From Sphingomonadales bacterium (GTDB lineage: Bacteria > Pseudomonadota > Alphaproteobacteria > Sphingomonadales > Sphingomonadaceae): DNA of 64,000 bases. Location of the stretch: contig JADJAC010000011.1 in assembly GCA_016704425.1 (NCBI GenBank), positions 248,001-312,000 of the forward strand, given 5' to 3'. Both the position numbers and the translations under genes were made by a program. A model generated the notes under the pieces. It worked only from the letters and a program-made list of their open reading frames with translations. It did not search any database and was not told the origin of the DNA. Each line of letters begins with the position of its first letter. Position 1 is the stretch's first letter. Shown piece after piece: positions 36,982 through 45,223 of this stretch.

Positions 36982-37719
36982 TTAGGGGAACACCTTGAAG
37001 CCAAATCCTCGATGATCTCCTGCCGCATTCTTGCGAAACTTCGTTTCAATCACATCAAACGCGCGGTTGGGCTGATCAGGCCGAAGGACCCGCAGTCCGA
37101 TTGGCCTCGCTATCAGGTCAGCAATTTGAAGTCCGGTAGAATTGGCCTTCTTGTCAACAAACAGAATATCCAGGCAGTCGATCTGGCCCAACATATTCTT
37201 GCCATCGCAAATGCGCCGAAACTCAAGCTCTAGCGACCGGTCTTCCTGCTCTCCCCGACACTCGACGATAATGTGCGTCAGCGCGTCGGTCTGTTTCTTC
37301 TCCTCCAAGAACCGAACGGTCCGCTCCACACAGAATTTCAGAGCAAGCTCATAGGGGTTCACGGGTACGGTGTACTTGGCCTTCAGGCTGTCCTTGTGAA
37401 TCACGGCCGCGATGACTGTCATGGGAATGTCCGCAACAAGATCGCCGATCTCCACCATAAAGATGTCGAATCGCTCCTTATTCGACAAAAGGTCAAACGG
37501 CGGTAGCCGCTTGCGCACCTCGCGTTCGTGCAGCACAAACGCATCGTGACCGAACCAACGAAACTTCATGTTTTGGAGCTTCGGCACCGCTTGCTCGATA
37601 TAGTCTGATTTCTTGAAGATGCAGAAGGCAAGAGAGAATATTGGGTAGGCGGGATTGGTCTGAACTAGATTGTGATCGCCGCTTTCGTCGACATAAATGA
37701 TGTAGTCGCTAAAACTCAT
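36982..37719 (-). CDS. DUF3800 protein
   Basis: This protein of about 245 aa begins MSFSDYIIYVDESGDHNLVQ, the DUF3800 signature YxDESG. It continues with an RNase H-like layout (HIIVECRGEQEDRSLELEFR, FVDKKANSTGLQIADLIARP, where the Asp in QIADL is conserved). Family members often sit in defence islands and are suspected nucleases or nuclease partners. Start 37719 is chosen over 37737 because the conserved strand begins there and CTGGGA lies upstream. It is divergent from the ubiquitin-like operon, within one cassette. Confidence 0.82.
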   Translation of the reverse strand: MSFSDYIIYVDESGDHNLVQTNPAYPIFSLAFCIFKKSDYIEQAVPKLQNMKFRWFGHDAFVLHEREVRKRLPPFDLLSNKERFDIFMVEIGDLVADIPMTVIAAVIHKDSLKAKYTVPVNPYELALKFCVERTVRFLEEKKQTDALTHIIVECRGEQEDRSLELEFRRICDGKNMLGQIDCLDILFVDKKANSTGLQIADLIARPIGLRVLRPDQPNRAFDVIETKFRKNAAGDHRGFGFKVFP

Positions 37720-37868
37720 TCCCAGATGATATCTCATCTAAGTTTTCCGGCAACCCAAATCGGAACAAAAGAGGTTCAAGTCTCTTGCGCTCGCGTCGTT
37801 CGGCAGTATGATATGGGCGAACCGGGCTCACTCCATTATCCATAGCGGGGCCGGACTAGGAAACTAAT

Positions 37869-38108
37869 ATGTCTAAAGAGTTTATCATTATCGTGAACGC
37901 CGAAGAGAAGCCTGTCGACGAGACGGTCACCTACGATGAGATTGTCAATCTTGCGTATCCTGGCGCGCCGACGGGTCCAACCATCACTTACTCGATCACT
38001 TTTGAACATGCCAAGGAACCTAAGCAAGGAACGCTTGGGCCAGGCGGGTCAGTCAAGGTGAAGCCGCGTAATACGGTGTTCGATGTCATACAAGCTAATC
38101 GAGCTTAA
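37869..38108 (+). CDS. Ubiquitin-like protein (multiubiquitin family)
   Basis: This 79-aa protein matches the multiubiquitin-type beta-grasp domain: KEFIIIVNAEEKPVDETVTY, DEIVNLAYPGAPTGPTIT, YSITFEHAKEPKQGTLGPGG and the end VFDVIQANRA. Only one domain copy is present. It overlaps the E1 gene by 26 bp, showing tight coupling. It would be the modifier activated by the downstream ThiF enzyme; the exposed C-terminus after domain residue 70 lacks a di-glycine, so trimming or an unusual linkage would be needed. Confidence 0.82.
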   Translation: MSKEFIIIVNAEEKPVDETVTYDEIVNLAYPGAPTGPTITYSITFEHAKEPKQGTLGPGGSVKVKPRNTVFDVIQANRA

Positions 38109-39273
38109 CGACGATCTGCGAAGCCTTCGCGATCTCAAATTTAACGTCGATATCGTCGGTGCCTTTCTAATTGTTCGCGACATCCCCTATGTGAACGCGG
38201 AGCGACAGGTGCACCGCGACGGAATATTGGTCACTGAGCTTACCTTGAGCGGCGATAAGACGATCGCACCCGAACGGCATCAGATGCGCTTTATTGGCGA
38301 ATGCCCATGCGATAGCCATGGCGTTGCGCTTGATGCGATACGACCGAGTGAGCAAAAGCATCGGATCAACAGTGAAGTAACCTGCGACTTTGAGTTTTCA
38401 AACAAGCCCCGGCCAGAAGGCTACCTCGATCATGCCGAAAAGGTTCGAAACTACGCCGCCCTCATAAGCGGTCCAGCGTCTACCATCGACCCGACAGCGA
38501 CGCCAATGACGGGTAATGTCGTTGAGCCAGGGGACGACGAATCTCCCTTCAACTATCTCGATACGAATTCGGCCAAGGCGCAGATCAGTGTCATCACCGA
38601 GAAACTGGCAGCCGACAGGATCGCGATTGTGGGCCTTGGCGGAACGGGATCGTATGTTCTTGATCTCATCGCCAAGACGCCGGTGAAAGAGATCCACCTC
38701 TATGACGGGGATAAATTCTCCTCGCACAACGCCTTTCGTGCTCCAGGCGCAGCTTCCGTCGAAGAATTACGCGCTCAACCGCTCAAGGTGCATTATCTTC
38801 GAGACATCTATGCTCGCATGCATCGTGGGATTCAGGCCCATCCAGACTATGTAGATGAAAGCAATGTGGCAGAACTGGCGGCCATGAGTTGCGTCTTCCT
38901 CTGCATGGACGCCGGTCCGGGCAAACGACTAATCGTGGACGCCCTTGAACAAACGTCTGTCCCGTTCCTTGACGCCAGCATGGGCCTTTATGAGAAGAAG
39001 GAAAAAGTTGGCGGAATTTTGCAAGTCGTCACGAGCGGGGCGCAGAACCGGGCGCAGGCGCGTGGCAGGATGTCTTTGGCTGATGCGGACGAGCCGAACG
39101 AGTACGACCAGAACATACAAGTTGCGGACCTGAACGCACTAAATGCTCAGATTGCCGTCATGCGCTGGAAGAAGATGTGCGGCTTCTACCATCAATTCGA
39201 TCGCGCAAATTTCAACTCGTTCACGGTGGGCAATAGCCTTTTTCTAAACGAAGACTTATATGGCGAGGATTAG
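38083..39273 (+). CDS. E2-like/E1-like fusion (DUF6791-ThiF)
   Basis: This 396-aa protein has residues 1-165 corresponding to the DUF6791-type N-domain, thought to be E2-related, with a CPC motif in FIGECPCDSHGVALDAI. Residues 180-390 are a ThiF/E1 adenylation domain: glycine loop IAIVGLGGTGSYVLDLIAKT, Asp in IHLYDGDKFSSHNAFR and CVFLCMDAGPGKRLI. It should adenylate the ubiquitin-like protein and hold it as a thioester. Both ends overlap the neighbours, so the three genes form one unit. Confidence 0.8.
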   Translation: MSYKLIELNDDLRSLRDLKFNVDIVGAFLIVRDIPYVNAERQVHRDGILVTELTLSGDKTIAPERHQMRFIGECPCDSHGVALDAIRPSEQKHRINSEVTCDFEFSNKPRPEGYLDHAEKVRNYAALISGPASTIDPTATPMTGNVVEPGDDESPFNYLDTNSAKAQISVITEKLAADRIAIVGLGGTGSYVLDLIAKTPVKEIHLYDGDKFSSHNAFRAPGAASVEELRAQPLKVHYLRDIYARMHRGIQAHPDYVDESNVAELAAMSCVFLCMDAGPGKRLIVDALEQTSVPFLDASMGLYEKKEKVGGILQVVTSGAQNRAQARGRMSLADADEPNEYDQNIQVADLNALNAQIAVMRWKKMCGFYHQFDRANFNSFTVGNSLFLNEDLYGED

Positions 39274-39670
39274 CAACATCAGAGTGATGCAGGTGAACCT
39301 GATGCCGTCAGAAATGGCAAATGGGGTTTTATATGTATCGGCGAGATACAAGACGGCCGCTCACCTTTGCTGCTGCGGTTGTGGCAGCAAGATCGTTACA
39401 CCCCTAAAGCCTAGCGGGTGGCGGCTCAGCGGCCATCAAAATGCGCCAACCCTTCGCCCGTCCGTTGGCAATTGGAATCTGCCTTGTCGATCACACTACT
39501 TCATTTCGGGTGGCAAGGTGCAATGGGCGCGACAGTGGTCGGAAGCAGAGATACAGGCCGGGCGTTGGAAAGATGATAGCCTGAGAAGGGCGCATTTTGA
39601 CCGCGCGCCGTTGCCTATTCGTGTTTGGCGTCGATGCACCGCATTGCTGTGTAAGCTAAAACCTTGGTAG
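39260..39670 (+). CDS. DUF6527 zinc-binding partner of the ubiquitin-like system
   Basis: This 136-aa protein overlaps the E1 gene by 14 bp. A metal site is suggested by CCCGCGSK (39 residues in), and further Cys/His in LPCRSHYFISGGKVQW. This arrangement fits DUF6527, which recurs beside multiubiquitin and DUF6791-ThiF genes. Its role is unknown; a peptidase or ligase-like accessory role has been guessed for such partners. The cassette-array site follows 43 bp after the stop. Confidence 0.75.
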   Translation: MARISNIRVMQVNLMPSEMANGVLYVSARYKTAAHLCCCGCGSKIVTPLKPSGWRLSGHQNAPTLRPSVGNWNLPCRSHYFISGGKVQWARQWSEAEIQAGRWKDDSLRRAHFDRAPLPIRVWRRCTALLCKLKPW

Positions 39671-39691
39671 TCAACGTTGTATGCGTCGACG

Positions 39692-39745
39692 ACGGTCGCT
39701 GTCTCGGATTGATGCAGAAAATTCCTTCTTGACACTGCGTCAGCG
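39692..39745. repeat. Diverged single cassette-array site
   Basis: The core TGCAG (39713-39717) is preceded by GTCGCTGTCTCGGATTGA and followed by AAAATTCCTTCTTGACACTG. Both arms align with the third site at 36810 (TGTCTCGGxxTGxTGCA core region, then AAAATxCCTyCTTGACA). It separates the ubiquitin-like cassette from the next cassette. Confidence 0.65.
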
Positions 39746-39853
39746 CTTGCAACCGGCTGCAACTAGGAGCAACCTCCAACAATCTTGCGGTTACGCTCAA
39801 CGGAAATGTTTGGCTGCTGCAAACGCCCATTTTCAAAGGCATAGTGACAAAAA

Positions 39854-40507
39854 GTGTTAATACTTAGCAATCTCAAATCAGGTCATCTTGTTGCCGGGAT
39901 ATTCCTCTGGTTCGAACAGATGCTTATTAAGTGGCGCACTGGAAGTGCGTCAGTTTTGAAAGAAATAGACGATAGATCTTTACTAATTTTAGCAATAATC
40001 GCGACGCGTAGTCCTAGAGATGGCAATAAATGGAGTAAAAAGTCGGCAATTATAAGATTAATCGGAATACAGTTTGCAAAATCATCTATTTTTATCGTAT
40101 TTCTATCCTACTATATGGTTTCGATATATCAATTTTACGAAAACGACAAATTTATTTCGGCACATAATACAGTATTTACTATTTTGATATTAGCGTTTAT
40201 ACTACCAATTATAGATTTGGCGCTGTGGAAGCCGCAGTATGAAGCCAAACTATACGAGGAGCTCAAAGAACGTGAGGCCGAGATTGGCCTCCGTTTGGTC
40301 AAGCCTCGCCTCCCTCTTGTGGAGGGATTGGAAATGGGACTTGCGCCACCTTCAACCGAACGGTTGGGAGAAATCTTGGAAGCAAAAAAAGTGGAGGCTG
40401 ACCTGTTAGGATTGAGCATGGCTGCATATACGGAACGCCGTTGGGCAGAACATTTTGGGGTCAAAAACCTGTTAGAACTCGATAATACCAGCAGCGAATA
40501 TGTCTAA
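39854..40507 (+). CDS. AT-rich 2TM protein, 3' end altered by RIT
   Basis: A 217-aa frame starts at GTG 39854 (no clear ribosome site; ATG 39920 is an alternative). Two membrane helices are clear (SSIFIVFLSYYMVSIYQF and VFTILILAFILPIIDLAL), followed by a charged helical tail (QYEAKLYEELKEREAEIGL). The layout recalls the 2TM effector class but I cannot assign a family. The last residues SSE-YV-stop come from the RIT end; restored across the RIT the gene would end SSE-ALREYLAGDD-stop, in the same frame. Confidence 0.6.
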   Translation: MLILSNLKSGHLVAGIFLWFEQMLIKWRTGSASVLKEIDDRSLLILAIIATRSPRDGNKWSKKSAIIRLIGIQFAKSSIFIVFLSYYMVSIYQFYENDKFISAHNTVFTILILAFILPIIDLALWKPQYEAKLYEELKEREAEIGLRLVKPRLPLVEGLEMGLAPPSTERLGEILEAKKVEADLLGLSMAAYTERRWAEHFGVKNLLELDNTSSEYV

Positions 40508-40645
40508 TGTTGAGCTCAACATTAAATTGCTTCTTTGCAGTCGCAGTTTATGTCGAGCGTGGCGGCGGGAGGCGCAGGTTTTCTTCGGTTTTCCATGATT
40601 TCACTCCAGATAATATGAGGGTCAGGGGGAATGTTCGGAGACGGG

Positions 40646-41651
40646 CTAGGCCCGCCTTCGAACGTCGGTAAGCATGGTAATCAGGGCATCGGATGGCGGC
40701 TTGAAGCGCCCGGGCTTGATGGCGGGGGCACCGTGAGCCGCGAGGATTTGCAGCTTCTCCTCGGGATCGGCCCGCAGGTAGGTCTCGGTGCTCTGTATGC
40801 TGGCATGGCCAAGCCACAACGCGACCTTGCGGATGTCCCCCGGTCGCCGCGAGCGTGTGCATCGCGCAGGAATGGCGCAACACATGCGGCGTAACCCGTT
40901 TGCCGAGGATCGACGGCTGCTTTGCCGCCGCTGCTTTGACGTGTTCAGCCAGTCGGAATGCAAACCCGTCACGGGTCATAGGCTGCCCGTTGGCATTGAG
41001 GAATATCTCGGCAGCTTGCGCGTCGGGCCGTATCGCAAGCCACGCGCGCAATGCGAACTGGGTCTCCTTCCAGAGCGGCAGGACCCGTTCACGCCGACCC
41101 TTGCCCATGATGTGCACGGTGGACAGGGAGCGGTCCGGGAAATCGCGCAGCTGAAGCGACACAAGTTCCGATACCCGGAGCCCGCCGGCATAGGCCAGAT
41201 GCAGCATGGCGCGATCGCGTGTGCCAAGGCGAGTGCGGGGATCGGGGGCGTCGAGCAACGCCTTGATCTCGGCCCGGTCGAGGTAGTCGATCAGCGCCTT
41301 GTCGGTCTTCTTGGTCGGGATCGATCTGACGCGGAGCGCCTGGTCCAGGCAGGCCGGAATGCGATACTCTATGTACCGGAAGAAGGACCGGATCGCGGCG
41401 AGCCTGCCGTTGCGGGTCCGCACGCAGCTGCCGCGACCGGTCTCGACATGGTCAAGGAAGGCCATGATCATGTCGGTGCCGAGATCCTCGATCTCAAGAT
41501 CGGTCGGTCGGCGCTTCAGCCGACCGGCAGCGAACTGGACGAGGAGGACGAAGCAGTTGGCATAGGTCTTCACCGTGTGCGGACTGACAGCGCGTTCGCG
41601 TGGCAGATGTTCACGCAGGTATGCCGAGAGATGCGGAGCGAGCGCCGTCAT
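40646..41651 (-). pseudogene. ritC: RitC, copy 2 (frameshifted)
   Basis: This is nearly identical to ritC of copy 1 from ATG 41651, but there is an extra base in the C run 40837-40841, so the frame is lost after CAMHTLAATG. The rest of the catalytic region (LWLGHASIQSTETYLRADP with the Tyr) is in another frame down to 40646. As written it cannot make an active recombinase. Confidence 0.83.
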
Positions 41652-42560
41652 GCGGCCTCTCCCCGGTAAAGTTGCTCGCTGGCGGCCGCGATGTCGCGCA
41701 GCAGCACCGGCGTGGCCTCGAGATACCAATACGTGTTGGCGACCGACGCGTGCCCAAGATAGACGCTGAGTCCGGCCATGTGGTGTGCAATCGCCTCCCT
41801 GTCGGGTGGGCAGGACTCAAGGAACGCACGGCGAAAGTGTGCCGCAAGTCGTGTAGCCGCATCCCGGCCGTTCCAGTTGGTCCGCGGTATCCAAGCTGTC
41901 GGGCCAGCCTGACGAACACGATGTGTGCGCGCACTTTATGGGGGCTCTTCCCCGGATGGTCACGAACAGGTCATTGCCCGTGGCACCGAGCCTTGCCCGG
42001 GTGGCGAGATATGCTTCGAGCGCCTGACGGGTCGATGGCTGCAACGCTACAAGCCGCTGTTTACCGAACTTGCCGTTGCGGACGATCAGGCCATCCTCGA
42101 CCAGATCGCTGCATTGTAACGCGAGGGCCTCGGAAATCCGGAGTCCTGTCGCGGCCAGCAGACCGAACAGGTAGTGATAAGTGTACGGGCTGATCATGCC
42201 CTTGGGAGGAACGCCCAGTGCCGCCGTCATGATCGCCCGGACCTGCTCGGGCTTGATGATCGTGGGCGTGGGGCGGGGCCGCTTGCCTCGGCCGAAAACG
42301 CCCGCAGGTGGAACCTCGTGGCCCGAATCCTCGGCATGAGCGAAAAGGCTGAAGTTACGTGCGGTGTCGAACCTCCGGCGGGCCACATATTGTGAGCTCG
42401 ACGTGTGGCACCAGTCGTAGATGCGCTGGACCTGAGTGTGCCGATCGCCGAAACCCTCGGCGTAGGCAGCGTACTGGCGGAGCATCCGGTCCTGTTCGGA
42501 ATACTTCCGACCCAGGCTGCGATGCAAAGCGACGTATCTTGAGATGTGTGTGTTCAACAT
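41648..42560 (-). pseudogene. ritB: RitB, copy 2 (two one-base losses)
   Basis: It starts at ATG 42560. Relative to copy 1 one base is missing in the G run 41940-41944 and another at 41821-41822 (plus strand), so the frame changes after IRGRAP and again after FAVRSL. The HDLRHTFAVRS box and the terminal Tyr region end up in different frames. Confidence 0.82.
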
Positions 42561-44102
42561 GGCAGGTCTCCGGGCCAGGGCTGCGCGATCTTCATGAGCA
42601 TCGGCAGATCGACCTTGGCGTAGATGGCAGTGGTCTCGGGCGAGCTGTGACGCAGGATGGTCCCTTACGGACTCCAGGCCCGCGCCCGCGCGCAGCAAGT
42701 TGGTGGCAAGCGAATGCCGGAATATGTGCGACCCGGTCGGCACCCCTTCGATCCCACCGCGCTCGTGCGTGCGTGCGACGATGCCTGCGATCTCCGCGGA
42801 CGAGCTGAATGGCCGGAACGGAGCTTGCACGCGCAGGAACAGATGGTCTTCGACGGCCTTCGGGCGGGCTGCCGCAAGATATGCCAGAATCGCGTCGCCG
42901 ACATCCTGCGGCAGTGGCAACCGGTCCGGCCTTCGGGTCTTGCCCTTGACCCGGATGTACCCGCCCCGCCAATCGATATCGTCGAGCCGCATGTCCCGGA
43001 CATCGCCCGCTCGCAGTCCGAGCCTGGCGAGCAGGAGAATGATGGCCTTGTCGCGGACTTCCACCGGCCGATCGGTCGGACAGGCTGCAATGATCTTCTC
43101 GATCATGGCCGGGTCGACGTGACGGGGTAACGCCGAAAGGCGGTAGCGCTGCACTGATGGTATCGCGTGCAACAATGCCGGTCGGCACTCGCCTTGCACG
43201 ATCAAAAACCGAATGTAGCTCCTCATTATCGTGACGAGCAGCGATGCCGAACCCGGCGTCTCCTTGCTTCGTCGTTGGAATGCCCGCCTGAGAGCGGCTG
43301 CATCCCATTGTGAAGGCTCGCCGAGCATGGGCATGAGCCGCGTGATATCGGTCCGGTAACGCCGGATCGTCTCGTCGGTCGCGCCGCGATGTTGCTTGAG
43401 CCATGTAAGATATGCCGCCATGTGCGGGTTATCGTCCACCACCGGTTCGACCGATGGGATGACGCCCCGACCCCGCAGAAACTCGACGAAGTGCCGAGCG
43501 CAGCGCCGCCGCCGCTTGGTGCCCGTGGCGACCAGCTTGCCCCGCTTGCGCCAGACCGGGCAACGGCAATCATGCACGGCGTACTGGTCGATGATCGTGT
43601 CGTCGATATCGGCCCACCGTCGTCGCGCAATGCGAAGCCAGGCCACGACATGCTCGGCCTCGGATCGATAGGACTGCGCCGGTCCCTGCGCGAGTTGCAG
43701 ACTATTGATCGCGTCGAAATAGTCGGCGAGGTGCCGTGGCAAATCGTCGATCCCGTCGTCGACTTCGACGTAGCCTTGATCTTCCAGGAAGCGGACGAAG
43801 CGTCTGACCCGCGCTGCAATGTCCGCCTTATATACTGGCTGCTGCGCCGAATACCGGTGGCACCGGCACCGGTGCTTCTCGAACCGCCGAACAGCCCGAT
43901 CGTCGATCGTGCGGACTGCGATCCCATGCAGCTCCAGCCAATGCAGGAAATGGCGGGCAGCAGCGCCAAACAGAACCGCACAGGCTGACCTCTCGTCGAG
44001 CGACAGAGAGGAGAGGAATGCGGTGAGTAGGGTGCCATGACTGGGCGGGTCTTCGACCCGGAGCGGGGCCGCTCGAAACGGCAATGATGATCTTGTTCGC
44101 AT
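42554..44102 (-). pseudogene. ritA: RitA, copy 2 (one-base insertion)
   Basis: The frame from ATG 44102 is intact through HIFRHSLATNLLRAGAGLES, beyond the point where copy 1 is broken, then has an extra base at 42665-42666. The shift joins it in frame to ritB, giving a 761-codon fusion frame that lasts until the first ritB indel. The terminal part with the catalytic Tyr is out of frame. Confidence 0.82.
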
Positions 44103-44158
44103 GTAACTTCCTTCGACTTGTTGAGGTCGAAGGAACTGTAATTATCTGGAGTGAAATC

Positions 44159-44257
44159 ATGGAAAACCGAAGGAAACCTGCGCCTCCCGCCGCCACGCTC
44201 GACATAAACTGCGACTGCAAAGAAGCACTTCGCGAATACCTTGCGGGAGATGATTGA
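44159..44257 (+). CDS. Outward ORF made by RIT end joined to host gene tail
   Basis: A 32-codon frame starts at ATG 44159 with GGAGTGA upstream inside the RIT terminal repeat. It reads MENRRKPAPP...NCDCKE and continues into the interrupted gene as ALREYLAGDD-stop. The same repeat-coded peptide precedes the strawberry-notch half at copy 1. Whether the short product is made or does anything is unknown. Confidence 0.45.
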   Translation: MENRRKPAPPAATLDINCDCKEALREYLAGDD

Positions 44258-44267
44258 GACCCGTATG

Positions 44268-44297
44268 CCCCCTTTAAGTTTGAGGGGGTTTTCTTTT
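44268..44297 (+). terminator. Rho-independent terminator-like hairpin
   Basis: CCCCCT (44268-44273) pairs with AGGGGG (44283-44288), followed by TTTTCTTTT. It follows the end of the interrupted 2TM gene and overlaps the leader of the ART-like gene, so it may act as a terminator or attenuator. Confidence 0.65.
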
Positions 44298-44877
44298 GAA
44301 ATTTTCGATGCGCTATTTTCACGGGACTACACTGTCCAACGCGAGAGACATAGAGACCAACGGCATTGACCCTGCACGAATTGGCACAGGCTTGTGGCTT
44401 GGCTGGGGTTTCTACTTCTTTGAAAATGGATTTGAGCATGCCAAGTCGTGGGCACAGAAGGACGTAGAAAAATCCGGCGGCGTGGCTGCTGTAATCGAAG
44501 CTGAATTAGATTTACGGAATGTTCTAGATTTGTCTGATCGGAATCACTGGCCTGGGATAGGGCAAACATATGAAAAGCTAAAAAATGAAGTACGAGTGGG
44601 GACACAAACTGGGATGACCATACTTCATGCCAGCGACGAACAGTTTCAGTCTGAGAGCTGGAAGCATCCTGTAGATCATCTTGTCCTAGACGAATATTCG
44701 GATGCCTTGATGCTTGAATTGCAACCCAGCGGAGAAAAACTCGGGGCGATACGCTGTCCGTTCACATCGGGCCGAATTGTATACGAGGGTTCATGGTTTG
44801 GCAGGCGTTCTTGTGTCATGCTGTGCCTCAAGGACTTTGGCTTGATGTCTGGTTTTGAAATACACTCGGGCTTTTGA
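44296..44877 (+). CDS. ADP-ribosyltransferase-fold protein (DUF3990-like)
   Basis: This protein of up to 193 aa (TTG 44296; ATG 44308 is an alternative start) begins RYFHGTTLSNARDIETNGID and continues GLWLGWGFYFFENGFEHAKSWA. These are the His and Tyr motifs of ART-fold proteins of the DUF3990/PARP-like type (HGT, then GxYF..N...A..WA). The third acidic position may be in DEYSDALMLE. It could be a toxin or effector modifying a host target. It sits in an array cassette beside a 2TM protein and is followed by the right array sites. Confidence 0.6.
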   Translation: MKFSMRYFHGTTLSNARDIETNGIDPARIGTGLWLGWGFYFFENGFEHAKSWAQKDVEKSGGVAAVIEAELDLRNVLDLSDRNHWPGIGQTYEKLKNEVRVGTQTGMTILHASDEQFQSESWKHPVDHLVLDEYSDALMLELQPSGEKLGAIRCPFTSGRIVYEGSWFGRRSCVMLCLKDFGLMSGFEIHSGF

Positions 44878-45053
44878 ACTTATTGGACCTGTAGTGCTAC
44901 CCTGTCAGTGCCTACCGTCAGATCTTGGGTGGCTTTCTGCGTCAGAGTCATTGGTGGGTGAGCTTAGTTCCAAATTCTAATTAAAGTCGCGGGATCGCTA
45001 TTGCTCAGCTGCCTGCGACGCTACGTGGGATCCGGCCAGAATTGCGTCGAAAG

Positions 45054-45213
45054 TTCGGCGCCCGTCTCGGGCTGGTGCACATAGTCACAATCTGCCTCCT
45101 TGATGGTACGTCAGGGAGTTCGGCGCCTGTCTCGGGCTGGTGCACATAGTCACAATCTGCCTCCTTGATGGTACGTCAGGGAGTTCGGTGCCCGTCTCGG
45201 GCTGGTGCACCAG
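45054..45213. repeat. Right end of cassette array: three site cores, two empty 65-bp units
   Basis: Cores TGCAC lie at 45076-45080, 45141-45145 and 45206-45210, again 65 bp apart, each preceded by a left arm (GCCCGTCTCGGGCTGG or a one-base variant). After the last core the sequence changes to CAGAGAGAAC, so the array ends there, 14 bp before the recombinase stop codon. The units match those at 36680-36814 almost base for base. The remaining 44878-45053 shows no gene. Confidence 0.8.
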
Positions 45214-45223
45214 AGAGAACACC

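Larger units (their letters stand above)
36810..39717. mobile_element. Cassette 3: DUF3800 plus ubiquitin-like operon
   Basis: A 2.9-kb segment lies between two array cores (36810 and 39713). It contains DUF3800 on the minus strand and three overlapping plus-strand genes for a ubiquitin-like protein, an E1-like enzyme and DUF6527. Its lower GC than the backbone supports separate acquisition. Excision between the cores is predicted, not shown. Confidence 0.6.
40505..44224 (-). mobile_element. RIT element copy 2 (inverted relative to copy 1)
   Basis: The same element lies in the opposite orientation: palindrome-bearing end at left (TAATGTTGAGCTCAACATTA, 40505-40524), 84-bp terminal repeats at 40531-40614 and 44141-44224 (one mismatch in the latter). 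All three recombinase genes are broken by single-base indels relative to the intact frames of copy 1. Junction hexamers are TATGTC (palindrome side) and GCACTT (repeat side). There is no target duplication. Confidence 0.87.
39713..45080. mobile_element. Cassette 4: 2TM protein and ART-like protein, with RIT copy 2 inside
   Basis: A 5.4-kb segment lies between array cores at 39713 and 45076. Without the 3.7-kb RIT it would be about 1.6 kb with two genes in the same direction. The RIT sits in the last codons of the first gene. The AT-rich composition of the first gene differs from all its neighbours. Confidence 0.55.

Noticed and set aside
37869..38108. Reading the small protein as ThiS/MoaD
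   Set aside because: No sulfur-carrier GG end and no thiamine or molybdopterin genes nearby; its partners are DUF6791-ThiF and DUF6527.
22369..44224. Inversion already having occurred between the RIT copies
   Set aside because: Both halves of the strawberry-notch gene flank copy 1 in the right order and frame.
36680..45210. Classical integron with attC sites
   Set aside because: No IntI-type integrase is present; the gene at the array end is a serine recombinase, and the 65-bp sites lack the attC R-box layout.
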